A DNA stretch of 64,000 nt from Labyrinthula sp. Ha. Taxonomy: Eukaryota; Sar; Bigyra; Labyrinthulida; Labyrinthulaceae. Position 1 is the stretch's first letter, and each line of letters opens with the position of its first letter. Below the pieces are notes generated by a model. The model was not told the DNA's origin. It was given only the letters and a program-made list of their open reading frames with translations, and did no database searches. The stretch is taken from positions 62,001 to 126,000 of the forward strand of contig JAALGZ010000024.1 in NCBI GenBank assembly GCA_015227615.1. Direction: 5' to 3'. Made by a program: the position numbers and the translations under genes. Positions 33,001 to 44,000 of the stretch are shown here, piece after piece.

Positions 33001-33719
33001 CTACTTGCCTCCAAAAATTCATATTTTCAACTCACTTCTCAAACACTCTACGCAAAATGGTATCAATATTAGGTTGGAAAGATTGAATAAACAATATTCT
33101 TTTTCTTTTATTAGCGTTAACGTAGTAATGATAATGTCAAATGCTATGCTCGATCTTATATGGAGATTCTTGTTAGTGTGAACTGTTGCTTCTGTTATTT
33201 TTGACAGGTTCAGAAAATTGAATATACATATCTGAATTTTCTTATTAGAATAGAGCGTCTAACATTACGATAACAATAAAGGCTATTAGAAACGCCCAAC
33301 AAATCAAGCAATTACATGCTGAAGTTACAAATATCATCCTCTAGGCTCTCTTGCTCTTATTGAATAGATTTATGATCAAATATAGTTTTAAGAAGATAGA
33401 CATAATCGCCGATGCTAGTACATACACAAGTATACAATAATGTTATTTTAAATGTTTATTTTTTGTGATATCAATATAGTTAGGATCTACTACAGAACGT
33501 TTTCCATTATTGCTTTTACCTAAAAGTACTGGAATAAATAGTATATACTCATTTGTGGTCAGTTACATATATATATTGTTCACTCAAGGAAACCCTAAGC
33601 AATGAAGAAATAATAGAAAGCACTTTCATACTCTTCTATTTTCCACTTTTTAATTGGCTAAGAGCCTAAACAGCTGAAACTATGAGCTTTGAGAACTAAA
33701 TAAAGGTTTATTAGCTTTG
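27091..33719. repeat. Duplicated 6.6-kb unit, copy B
   Basis: The direct counterpart of 9312-15920. The near-identical core runs from about 27820 to 32387 and covers the protease gene plus its 3' flank. The left arm (27091-27820) and the right end (33380-33719) are visibly more diverged from copy A. The left boundary meets the LINE tail; the right boundary passes into unrelated DNA. Outside the gene no frame is conserved between copies, so the flanks are treated as non-coding. Confidence 0.93.
29425..32220 (-). CDS. ADAM-like membrane zinc metalloprotease, copy B
   Basis: The same 931-residue architecture as the gene at 11628: signal peptide, HExxHxxGxxH zinc site at residues 392-402, Cys-rich disintegrin-like region, Ser/Thr/Pro stalk, one transmembrane helix and a basic tail. 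It is intact. It differs from copy A at six residues: Thr/Ala near 49, Asp/Asn near 66, Ala/Pro near 289, Asn/Ser and Ala/Val in or just after the stalk, and Asn/Lys after the membrane helix. None touches the zinc site. Both copies being open argues that both are used or that the duplication was homogenised recently. The upstream 200 bp up to about 32387 is almost the same as in copy A, so regulation is probably shared. Confidence 0.85.
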   Translation of the reverse strand: MFTLSFQKQTEIKTKQMFILLYTVLLLQLPLLLNAQEIQKEEHILRSAAIETLQENETAHFFLETNTSKFSCRNLLTVSYSLGDFCSFDENLRVEVHENGDFTVLDVGDSLCGGFGGTGRQLRTSRQYVSEDKSCFVTYNEGGFHGAMTLRSKQTQKVSLVSFEQVACSFDNELDCVELVTTGGEEFISRNLQGVVEDDLSPFYLERADDSCYNGITSSLPNKMFFGITTTTGFSTVFSDDTKLILQHIERLVATANLVYIQQINFRLVVSHITILMQNPDLVQAAKPMPLSQKLYPNSIVRNLQEESIWTNRDFSSFNSDSQFTCNVNSLRLDAFNNQAPQKLVSSWILLAGFCQGFAGISSRPGICLTSGTVGSSYVPMFSSFYAYNFIHEVAHLFGASHYLGSGVMKASGVSLREGEIQLQPNALRDMCSTLRNKIPFCERTDIKGLRAVEMFPESKENSFMDGKLDAGCECDPRNECCNADCTLADSSVTCSTESGTGYCRNGGCEGVNELCKRSIPGVVDYCGVEDDNPCQGKCSQTSDGITTCSAHPSAQIKDGTKCSVKGTEGLCSAGTCLLFDTASPSNGPTAVVTPSPTLLTTGSPTQRPTDFPSSSPTISPSLSPSTRPTVSPSLTPTFHPTDPPTQSPSHAPTVEPSISPTTTPTDLPTSKPSFAPTLSPTLTPSFTPTISPSRKPSTSPSSSPTTTPSASPSITPSWNPSFSPTLTPTLEPSVSPSEGVTNAPTQNPVPESTSKPSSSPSSLPTLFGGEMPGDITLTPSSAPTGSYLSPITSTPTSSPSEGNGTLEDTASNEAPGNPGAVGLNLLLMGIVAAITFLGLIGAHHYTKKRKEKARTFVSGLTPNPLPFNETHMKKAYNGQLPKKAPLLSQYSSSMLTSIMGGKSDPFNLPDARINLNAEKNGEGNGLDYLL

Positions 33720-36650
33720 TTTAACTAAATTGAATTTTTTTCCTACCTCGGGCACACGAATTGTTCACTTTCTCAAAGCGAGAGAAACAGTTTAGCTAAT
33801 TTAAAATATTTATACAGCAGATTATTTAACTTTAATTTCTCATTGGCATTCAAATGAGAGCTAGAAGTTAATTCTCTATCGAAAATTCTAACGTGGCTAA
33901 TCTTCTTGGTTTACTTTACATTAAGAGAGCCAAGAGCCAAATGAGCAGATAATTAGTTTTATTCCTGATATATGCGTTCAAAAAAATGAATCGAGCATGT
34001 ATTTACTCAATTTTCAATAGTCCTGAGCATTCAAGTTAGTTTAAATTCAAGAATATCGACGACCCAAACTGTAACTATGAAAGTACTTAAAAGATACATA
34101 GTGTCCGTTTTAAGAACCAAGAAACTTGGAATAGAAGTTATGTATTCTGGAAAAAACTTAAATTACTTACAGTGTACAAGATCAATGCTTATAATACTAA
34201 TATTGCAATACCCATAGAGAAATGTAGGTAGTGGAAAACTGCATTGTAATCAAGTAGTACTAGGCTCACAGAACATCAGTGACGAAACTTTTCATAATTT
34301 AATTAAGTTTCTCACAAGGGTCAGGATTATTTTTGATGCCGAAAGCTTCTGTGAAGAGCATACTCTGTATTACCAACAGGGAGAACTTAACACGAAAAGT
34401 TACTTTTTTTTCAGTCAGCTTGAATCAGTGGGTTGTCATGGCAAAAGATTTTGACAACCATTTATTCTCCTTTTTCGTAGTAATTATCATGAATAAATTT
34501 GGGGTTTAATTCTCTAAGGCGATTGATTAAATTCTTGTTCTCAATGAATTGCAATATTCTAGCTAAGAAGATTAGTATTTATTTAAATCAATCAATTAAG
34601 AAATATATCACAAGAATTATCAAATACTCGTGTGTGAGTCCTAGCATTCATCGCTCTATATTAGAATCAGAACATATGAGATTCTTTGGCTTCTTGGATC
34701 AATCTCATTCATATTTTTACATGAAATTCACGAGAATATGAATGCAGTTTCCTACTTGTATAGCGTTTGAATATCCACTCACATATTTTGGAATCATGGC
34801 TTCCTTATGCATGGAGATAAACCAAGAAAGTTTTGAGATTAACTCATCTGTTATCATCATCTTTGCTGAAAGGGCGAACTATTTGCAGATACTCACAAAT
34901 ATGTATTTTATCGTGTAAATTTGGAACCATTACAGCTACTCTTAATGTATCCAGTTTCATTTGAAAGTAAACAAATCCATAATTAACTTTTGGAACATTT
35001 GTCGTACATCTCTCTATGGAGATGAAGTCTTGAGATTTCAAGATACCTAAATAGGAACACATATAAAAGCTTTCTAAGATGAGAAATAATGCTTCTAATA
35101 GTTTCATAATAACTGAATACCACTACCTTGCACTTTGCAAAAATCATTGGCCTTTACAATCTAATAAGACAGCCTATTAAAGCTTTCGCAAATATAGAAA
35201 AAAAAGTTAAAGCATCAATACTGGCACAATTACAGGAAACATTTTAAATAGTCTCAAGTACAAACAATTAAGTAGGTTTCGGACCCCAGTTACTTGACTC
35301 ATGGGTTTATACCTTTTGGACAAGCGCTTTGTTGTTCTGCATAAGGGATTTTATTCTTCTCATACGATTAATCTCAGGTTGTTTCTTTATTGTTGTTCTT
35401 GTGTCTAGTTTGACCTCATAATATTGGTTATATCTAACTCACAAAATACGGAGTGTCGAAGGCTGTTTATTATAAACCTATCATACATCCTTTTATGTTT
35501 CACTGATAGGTTATTAAGCATTGGAACGTGTACAGAGATTACTATTGTGTATGTAAATATCATGGTCGATGTGCCGCCCTCTATTTCTGAATTTAGCAAT
35601 ATTATTTTAAATCTTTCATTAGTATATTGGAGAATTATTTTCTCAACTTTTGATTTTTTACATGGATGGTGAGGTTTAAAAAAATTGAAAATTTTTATTA
35701 GGTAGTGTAGTAAGGATTGTAATATGTATTGTTCAAAGGAAACTAACCCACGCATAATATTTTCATTAAATTTGCGGGTAATATTTTGGTAAGCTCCTTT
35801 AACTAACAAAATTTGAGTTTCGGCTTTAGATTAATTTTTAACATATATTTTTTTCTTAGAAATTACATTGGAGCTGGTTTGCGATATCTGGTGCTAGTTA
35901 TGGTTGCCAAATAATGGTAGAGTAGTTAATCAGTTTCTATAGTAAGCGACTAGCCTTAAGTTACGAACAGTGGATGATGAAATCAAAATGAAGAAAAATT
36001 GAAATAGTAATGATAATCTAACTTACTTACATATATTAATTTTCCATGTTAAAATTCTGCTCTATTAGTTTTATTTCTCCTTGATTTCTTCTTCAGATTA
36101 TCAACCCCTTCATTTACTTACGATCTATTACTCTAATTCCGTTGCCATCACATACTAGTACTGGAAAAATAAAGTTTTAACCCTATCCTGTGGAATTATA
36201 AATTTAAAGGTTCCAAGAAGAAACTTAATTATTTTTGAAGATATTTAGAGATTATATCGGCACTTGATCTTAAACAGTTAGTAGATATAACAAGTAATCA
36301 GGGCATGCTCAAGATGAACAACCTTTGAGATATACCTGAGTCATCCTGAAAACTAAAACTCGGCATATCTTTAAAAATCTTAGCCAAGAATTTATTCAAG
36401 CTTTACAGCAGTGTCTCGAGCAGAATTATAGAGCTTTCAGAAGTAACAGTCTTCGGATCCTGAAAACATCAGATCGCATTACTTCTGGATCCAGAGCAGC
36501 ATGTATACAAAAACTCAATAATCTGGTAACCTCAGTCAAACTACCTTCTTCTTTTACTTTAAAACTCTTTTCCAGAAGCCTCTGAAACAAATATCTATTG
36601 CTCTAAGTTCAAAACAAAACACGATTTGAGCACCCCATTGAGATCAATTA
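33720..36650. other. Intergenic DNA between unit B and the dehydrogenase gene
   Basis: About 2.9 kb of AT-rich sequence. Frames at 34499-34741, 34844-35107 and 35405-35809 overlap frames on the opposite strand and show no family features, so I do not call genes. The last 75 bp form the dehydrogenase promoter region. Confidence 0.5.
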
Positions 36651-36662
36651 GGCCATATGGCC
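36651..36662. promoter_or_regulatory. GGCCATATGGCC palindrome upstream of the dehydrogenase
   Basis: An exact copy of the palindrome at 23781, 62 bp before the ATG at 36725. It is followed by CATATTCC, so half of the site is echoed. It is a likely core promoter element shared by a subset of genes. Confidence 0.65.
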
Positions 36663-36724
36663 CATATTCCCAAAATATAATAAAGTGAAAGACAAAACAA
36701 AAGTTTCAAAACTTAAGTTGAGAA

Positions 36725-38741
36725 ATGTTTCGCGTATCGCAACTTGCCCGTTTTACCAGACCACTCCTAAAGAATGCAAAGTCACAGACAATATTTAAAC
36801 AAACTAATCGTAATTTATACCAAGCACCAGTTCGTGATATCCAGTTCTTAATGAACTCAGTCTTCAACTTCGATGAACATTACTCCAAGCTAAAAACACA
36901 AAACACTGAAGATTTATCACCTGAAATGATCGAACATCTTCTTGACGAATTTTCTAAGTTTGCTGAACAAGAACTCGACCCATTAGATCCAATTTCAGAC
37001 CAAGAAGGATCAAAATTAATCGCTCCCAATCAAGTAAAAACACCCACTGGTTTCAAAGAAGCTTACGATCAATTCTGCGAAGGTAAAAATTTTATTTCCA
37101 ATATTATTTTCAGGTGGATGGGTTGGACTAAGTTTTCCAGAAGAGTATGGTGGACAAGGATTACCTAATTCTCTTGCTTTGATTCAAACTGAAATGACAT
37201 CTACAGCCTGTTGGACGTGGACAATGTTTCCAGGATTAAGCAAAGGTGCAATTAACACACTTTTAGTTCATGCTACTGAGGAGTTGAAAGAAAAGTACTT
37301 GCACAAGTTGATCAGTGGGGAATGGACGGGTACAATGTGTCTCACAGAACCAGCTTGTGGAAGTGATTTAAATTTAGTTACAACAAAAGCAGAACCCTTT
37401 GAAGTGAATGGAAAACAAAAATATAAAATTTCAGGAACAAAAATATTCATTTCTTGTGGAGAACATGATTTAACTGATAACATTGTGCATTTAGTGTTGG
37501 CTAAATTACCAGGTGCACCAGAAGGAACAAAAGGAATTTCATTATTTGCAGTACCAAAGTATCAATTGTATCTTTTTTTTCTGTTTTTATGTATTAGATC
37601 TGAAGATGGAGAGTTGGAAAAGGAGGTAAATAGGGTAAATGTTGGTAGGATTGAAGATAAGATGGGTTGTCATGGATCGCCAACTTGTGAAATTGTGTTT
37701 GAAGATGCTGTGGGTGAGTTAGTTGGAGTTCCTAATAAAGGAATGAGTGGGATGTTTACTTACATTAACACATCAAGACTTGGAACTGCAATTCACGGAT
37801 TAGCAGCAACAGAGAAATCATATCAACAAGTATTTTTTTTTGTTGGGATTGAGTTTTAGGCTTTATCTTATGCACTTGAAAGAAGAGCGATGAGAGCTTT
37901 GAATAAGAAAGATCAAGATAAATCAGCGAAAGCAGATAAAATAATAGTTCATCCATCAGTTCGACAGATGCTTTTATTTCAAAAAGCAATTTCTGAAGGT
38001 GGAAGAGCTATGGTTTATGAATGCGCCATGATGGATGATAAAAGAGTTGAAGCTTTGAATGAAGGAGATGAAAGAAAAGCTAAAGAGATTGAAGAAAGAT
38101 TAGGTTTTATGACTCCGATTTTAAAAGGTTTTCTTACTGAACATGGTCTTGAAGCTGCAAATATGGGGATTCAAATTTGGGGTGGTCATGGATTTATCAA
38201 ATCTAATCTTCAAGAACAGATTGTTAGGGATGTTCGAATAGCTTCTATTTGGGAAGGAACAACTCAAATTCAAGCACTTGATTTAATCGGAAGAAAAGTT
38301 TTTGCAAAGAAGATGAAACCTTTGATGGAGCATTGTGCAATTTTATATAAAGAAACTCTTGCCTGTAAAAATGTTTCTTTCAAGAGGAAAATGTTGATGC
38401 TTAAAGCAATTGGAGATCTACAAATCTTGACTTTGAAACTAGCAGCTAAAGCAATGGGAAAAAAGAATTTTAATTATGTTGGTGTTGCTAGTCAACCGTA
38501 TTTGATGTATGCTGGATATTTGCAACTTGGTCTTCAATGGTTGAAAATGGAATCTGCAGCCAATAGTGAAATGAAAAATGCAGATGCTGATAAGAAGTTT
38601 CTTGGAAGTAAAGTTCGAACAAGTCATTTTTACTTCGAGAATGTCTTTCCAAGGATGAAAACACTTAAAGCACAAATGATGGCAGATGAACAAAGCATAA
38701 TGGGATTTAAAGAGGATGAATTTGCTTTTAATGAAAAGTAA
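36725..38741 (+). CDS. Mitochondrial acyl-CoA dehydrogenase, DmdC/FadE5 type, four exons
   Basis: An FAD enzyme that puts a double bond into acyl-CoA thioesters. Proposed exons are 36725-37082, 37114-37558, 37598-37829 and 37860-38741, giving 638 residues. The introns are 31, 39 and 30 nt, GT..AG, and each removes a break in the family pattern (GWVGLSFPEEYGGQG, AVPKSEDGELEKEV, SYQQALSYALERR). A basic, Ser/Thr-rich N-terminus looks like a mitochondrial presequence. YQAPVRDIQFLMNSVF is the N-terminal block of the long DmdC/FadE5/AidB-like subgroup. CLTEPACGSDL is the FAD/substrate signature, and Glu477 in SIWEGTTQIQALD aligns with the catalytic base. The extra C-terminal domain of this subgroup is present. 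The substrate is unknown; medium- or long-chain acyl-CoA or methylmercaptopropionyl-CoA are options. The gene ends 5 bp from the converging gene at 38747. Confidence 0.92.
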
Positions 38742-38746
38742 ATTGG

Positions 38747-39475
38747 CTAAGCACTTGAGATTTGATTTCTTTTTTTCGTTTTCTTTGATTCCAGGTTTTT
38801 TACGTATGCTTGGATTTCTTTAAACTTTTTTTTTCTCAAGTCGCAAAAGTCTCTATCTTTAGAAAGTTTGATCTTTTCATCTTGTCTCATTTGGTTCTTG
38901 TTTTGGGATTTTTTTCGTTCGAGCACCAATTTACGCAAATTCGCCTCTTTTTTCTTTTTCGTAATTAAATTAAGCTGATGTTTGACAGCAGATGATTTTG
39001 GAACATGCTTAATTGCTGGAAAGACCGAGTTTTCTTTTCTCACTTCAATGTTTTCCTTTTTCTCATTTTCTTTCGGTTCGAACTGCTTTGTAAGCTGTTT
39101 TCTTAATGCGGATCTTACGGACTTTCTCGTCCTTGGATCCCCAATCTGAAGATAATCCTCATCAAATTGAGTTTCAAGGCTATCTAGAAGGAATTCCAAG
39201 TTTTCTCTTGAAGCATGCTCTATTGCTTTTGGATTGTGAACAATGTGTTCCGAAATTTTCTCAATCAGCTTTCTTGCAGTTTCTTGATCTGCTTGGAAAT
39301 TGTGGGATGAAATAAAGGAGAACGTGTCACCTTGAGCAGGAAGAATTGATTTCGGCATCAAACTACCTTGACTTACACTTCGAAGTTCTGCAAGATTAGG
39401 CTGAAAAACACCAGGATTCATTGTTTCAATTGTCTGAATGAGGTTCTCATTTTCACGAATGTTCTCCTTTGCCAT
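38747..39475 (-). CDS. Hypothetical Lys-rich, coiled-coil-like protein
   Basis: A 242-residue open frame with no family I recognise. The N-terminal half is mixed, with an acidic patch (DSLETQFDEDYLQIGDPRTR). From about residue 125 it is very rich in Lys, Glu and Arg with heptad-like spacing, ending in a basic stretch. This suggests a coiled-coil or nucleic-acid-binding protein. It is convergent with the dehydrogenase (5 bp between stops) and divergent from the IDO gene, with 327 bp between start codons. Its open length and tight packing argue that it is real. Confidence 0.6.
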   Translation of the reverse strand: MAKENIRENENLIQTIETMNPGVFQPNLAELRSVSQGSLMPKSILPAQGDTFSFISSHNFQADQETARKLIEKISEHIVHNPKAIEHASRENLEFLLDSLETQFDEDYLQIGDPRTRKSVRSALRKQLTKQFEPKENEKKENIEVRKENSVFPAIKHVPKSSAVKHQLNLITKKKKEANLRKLVLERKKSQNKNQMRQDEKIKLSKDRDFCDLRKKKFKEIQAYVKNLESKKTKKRNQISSA

Positions 39476-39802
39476 TCCAAGTGCCTAAACTAAGAGATCT
39501 TATTAGAGATACTTGAAAACATTCTTCAATTAGCTTATAAACAGGAATTTCTTTGTTCTTTATCATGTTTTTCCATTTTCTTAACTGTTCTGACCTGTTA
39601 TTCTAATGTTAATCTATCGGTAAACCAATACCGCAATTTATCAAAGAGCTCTTGTATATAGATATTCCAAGGATTAATTATTACGGCGATTTCTGGTACG
39701 TAAAAATTCCATAGCACTTTATGATTAAAGAAACCCAGAGAAATTTCGGGGAAATTTTCTAGCCCATGTGAACTTGTGTTTCGAACAAACACAAAATAAA
39801 CT

Positions 39803-41073
39803 ATGTGGAAAATATCTGGAAACAAAAATGAAAGTTTTATCTCGCGCTATCCAAGCAATAAAGTATATATCTAACTACCGGTTCACATCCATAGTACCCA
39901 GCTACCTTAAACCAGCATATTAAGTTGTTGGAAAATTTGCAAGCTGCAATAAAAACTGGAAATCTAATTACTATAGTGAATCAACTTCCAGAGCTAAAGA
40001 TCGAGGATGATTGGAGTAGAGATGAATATGAGTCAGCATTCCGAGTCATTGCGATGCTCTATAATGCATGTTTTCATGCACACAATTTCAACAAAGAAGT
40101 TAATTTTATACCAAATTGTGTTCCGGGCCTCTCGAAGAATCTAGAACATTTGGCAATAAAAATTGAAAGACAACCAACTTTAGACTACGGAAGCTATATT
40201 TTGAGTAATTACACACTTTTAGACATATCAAAACCTCTTAGTTTTGAAAATATTCACATTCTTCATACATTTACTAAAGATCCAGCTGAAGCGGCCTTCA
40301 TCAAAGTTCAAATCCTAGTTGAACATGCTGGAAGATTTGCTGCGGGAAGTATTTTAAATCATATTAAAAATACTGAATCTCAAAAATACTCTGCAGAATC
40401 TATAGTTGAGGTCTTGGAAGATGTTTCAACGAGCTTAGATGAAATGAAACATCAATTTGGTTCACTTTCTAAGAAATGTACTGGACAAGATTTTTTTAAT
40501 AAAATTAGACCGTGGATTGGAAGCATTGGACCAAAATTTCCTGGAACTAGTGGTGCGCAAAGCACTTTAGTACCATTGATTGATCTTTTTCTAAATGTTC
40601 CAAGAAAAGGAGAATTAGCAAAACAGTTCATGTCTAAAGAGTACATTGGGCAATTACAAACTTTTGTTGCAGCAATGCCACCAGAGCATCGTAAAATCCT
40701 GCATAATTTTAAAGAAAACTACTCGATTTTAGGGTTCTTAAACTCAGGAAAGTTTACGGAAGGCGAAAGAAAAAGAGTTCAAGATGAACATGAAAAGTGC
40801 ATCGAGAAGCTTGTAAGTTTTAGAAAATTTCATTTATCAATGGCAAGAAGTTATATTTCAAAGCAGGCTGAAAAAAATGGAATGGATGGGTCAAAAGGAA
40901 CTGGAGGCACAAGTTTTTTGAATGATTTTAATGATCAGATCAAAGCTACTGCACAAACTAAAAGTTACATTATAAGCCATAGGCAAGAAAACAGGCTGTC
41001 GTGGTTTCAAATGGTTTACAGGTTTTTGCTTTACATTATTCAAAGGATAAGGTTGTTGAAAAAGATTCAATAG
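39803..41073 (+). CDS. Indoleamine 2,3-dioxygenase, two exons
   Basis: A heme enzyme that opens the indole ring of tryptophan to N-formylkynurenine, the first step of the kynurenine/NAD route. Exons are 39803-39862 and 39895-41073, with a 32-nt GTATAT..TAG intron in phase 0 that contains a stop. The product is 412 residues, the usual IDO length. Family blocks: VPGLSKNLEHLAIKIERQP, PLSFENIHILHTF, the GTSGAQSTLVPLIDLFLNVP segment (IDO SGxSGxQS-like), MPPEHRKILHNF, the heme-ligand His333 in RKFHLSMARSYI, and GTGGTSFLNDF. Without the first exon no ATG precedes the conserved region, which is why the small exon is proposed. Splicing is inferred. Confidence 0.88.
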
Positions 41074-44000
41074 TAACTAATTCTTAATTAAGTTGTAATT
41101 TGTTTCTCACTAGTAAGGGGCCAAGTTTTTGGTTATGGAAAAAATCTGTTCTTACGCCCGGAAAGTGTTCTAAGAATTAAAATCTTAGCTCGTAGAGAAG
41201 AATCATACATTTTAAATTCAAATATTTGAGTTATGTTTCGTTTTTAATGGAGCTCAGCTTATTTTCTTCTCAGCTGAAAATACCGGAAGTTTCATTTCAA
41301 AAAAGAAACTTAAGAATAAATTTTCCTTCAACCTCACTTAGTCAAGATTACATAATAGAGATTATCAATCAGCTATCCCTTTTCTAGGCTTAAGTGACTT
41401 TACTTCTCTCAGACGTATCTTTTATATAATCTAGAAATAGTGCAATCTTCCAGGAATGTAAATACCAACAAGTTTAGTATTATTCTTCAACAAAAATGAG
41501 CAACTTAAATAATGTAAGAATGTAAAAAAAAATAAAAAAATATGGATATTTGGAACTCAAAAGTATGCAATAATACTCTTGATATTAAAGCAATGAATAA
41601 AACTAGACTAGACTCAACGAAAGCAGCCAAGGAGCTGGGATTTGTACTATTAAAACAAAATGGTGCATAGAAAGAGGAAGCTATCTTGTAATACAGTTCA
41701 TTCTTGTAAATTGGGAGAGATAATATAAAAACACAATTGTTTATAGATCACGGAATTTGATTTTTTGGTACACATTCACAAAGTTTTCAAGGACTTCATC
41801 ACGAAGTTTTTCCTCACTCTCAAGGTTCCTCAAATGAAACATCTTTCCTCTGTAATACTGCACTGTTGCAGATTATTATGGACAAGAAATACACCCGTGA
41901 GTTTCTATGCGTTTTTGACTAGAAATAGCTATTTTAAACTAAAAAAGTGATATTAGAAAAGAATTTTAGCATTGGGTTTCAAGATTTGAGTTCTGAATGC
42001 GGTATCAGTTCTAATCAGAGCAATTTCAACAAGAAAGCAACAACTCCTAATCTTGACTACAATGCCAATAATTACCTATAAATTTAGAGTTAAGAAGGAA
42101 AACTATCTCAATTTCAACAATAATACAACTATATCACATGATTTTTCAACATACCAAACCAAGAATAGAGAAAAGAATAATGTACTTCCTCAGATATATA
42201 CTAAGAAGCTAGAAGTGCTATTATTCACAGCTTTTCATCGACTTGCCTTCGCCTGTCATAGATGCATACACTAATCCATGGAGCATAATATAGTCGGATT
42301 GCTAAAGTATTCTGCTTATATATAGTTAAGTGGGAAATATAAAATTTTGCTACCTTCAGATACTCTCTAATGTCTAACAATTTGTGCAGAAGCTTTGCTA
42401 AGCAAAAAGAGAATCATTGCTCATACATGACAGATTGGAATATATGAGGGGGTGAGTAAATTTATTCTCCGATCAAAGCCAGTTAGTTTTTTGCATAGAT
42501 CAACAATTCATATTTTAAAATTTGAAGTTTTGTGTGCTAATATGGAGTTATCGGCCTAAGAGGAAGATGTATCATTCTTATAGCCTCAGAAAAAAATTAG
42601 CTACATTAGGGCTGCTTGATCGAGTTTCCATAAAATCATGAAAGTTTATTAACTTGCCTCTGTAATCACCATTACGTATAGAAAACAGAACTTGAAAAAT
42701 AGACTGCAATACATTCGCAGTAATATAGTAGCTACTGAGAACAACTCAAGTTTGAACGTCAATGGACAAACTATTTCGTTTTCTTTCTAGGTAGTTTGTA
42801 CTTTAGGATGGGTTCCACTTTCACCAAATTTTACTACTAGTTGCAATCCATACACTCCTTCTTGAGGCCTGGTTTGAAATATTGATAAATTATCAATTAT
42901 TATTTTACTCAAATTAGTCCCTTTGATAGTCATTACTATTAACAATACTATTCTGGTTGATTGTTCATGATCAATTAACAATCAAAATAGAAGCACAATC
43001 ATTGGATACGAACCAAAGTTACAATTCTCTCATTTATAATCAAAATTAAGAGAATTATCTGGTGCTTACTGATAAATAGTATCAAATAAGATACCCAACT
43101 GGTTCGTTTCACTTGCTGGAAAATAAACAAAATAAATACATAAACCAAAATTCTTCAGCAAAATAAAATTCAAGGGAGCAACCTTATTAGAATGACAGAA
43201 CCCATTCTCTTATGAGACCAATTCTTGGCACTCTATGTAACTGAGAAGTATGATTAATCTCGATAGACCAATTAATAAGATCAAATTTAATTAAACAGTT
43301 TTAATAACCTGATTAGCTAAGCAACATAAGGCAATGAAATGTCACAAAGCACATTTACAAAAGCACTTCGCAGGTTTAAAAGTTTCTTAGTAATCTATGT
43401 CTATATAAATAAGCCTAAGGGCGGGATTTTCTTTGGGTGTTAATCATGTCACTATCAATTCCAGATTTCATGATGTCAAGTACAGCGGTAAAATAATTAT
43501 AAATAATTTTTAGAGTATTGTCAGTAATTTTTGGTAGGATAAACTAAATATTATTTGTAACATGTCCCATATTTTTGCATTTAACAAGATAAAGTACCGC
43601 TTCTATGTTATGTCTTAATTCCATGGACCAAAAACATAAGAACTCCTATTTATACGCAACATTCCATCTTTACTACCTGTGCAAGTTACATGAATTTATG
43701 CAAGGTTTCCCTTACCCTTCCATTACCTGTTAAAACGTAAGGATGAATAAGTCACCCATGATGTTTTCAAAAGCAAGAGTAGACTAGAACTGATTGTATC
43801 TCTCAAATGTTTTAGTTTTTGGGCTCATCATCGAACCTATAAATGTTCAAAACCTGTTTCTGCAATAACAGAGATGTTGGTATACAAAGTCTTTGTAAAA
43901 GATTTTCATCAAAAAAATTGTGTTTACTAGTTATTATCTTCCAGCAGAATTTTTAACAACAGTGCTAGAGCTAGTGCTATATTTTATTATTCTGTACAAT

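Noticed and set aside
32879-33181. 100-codon plus frame in unit B
   Set aside because: Copy A carries indels in this frame and no family match is visible.
35405-35809. 134-codon minus frame
   Set aside because: Overlaps an 82-codon plus frame, is AT-rich and has no domain or signal.
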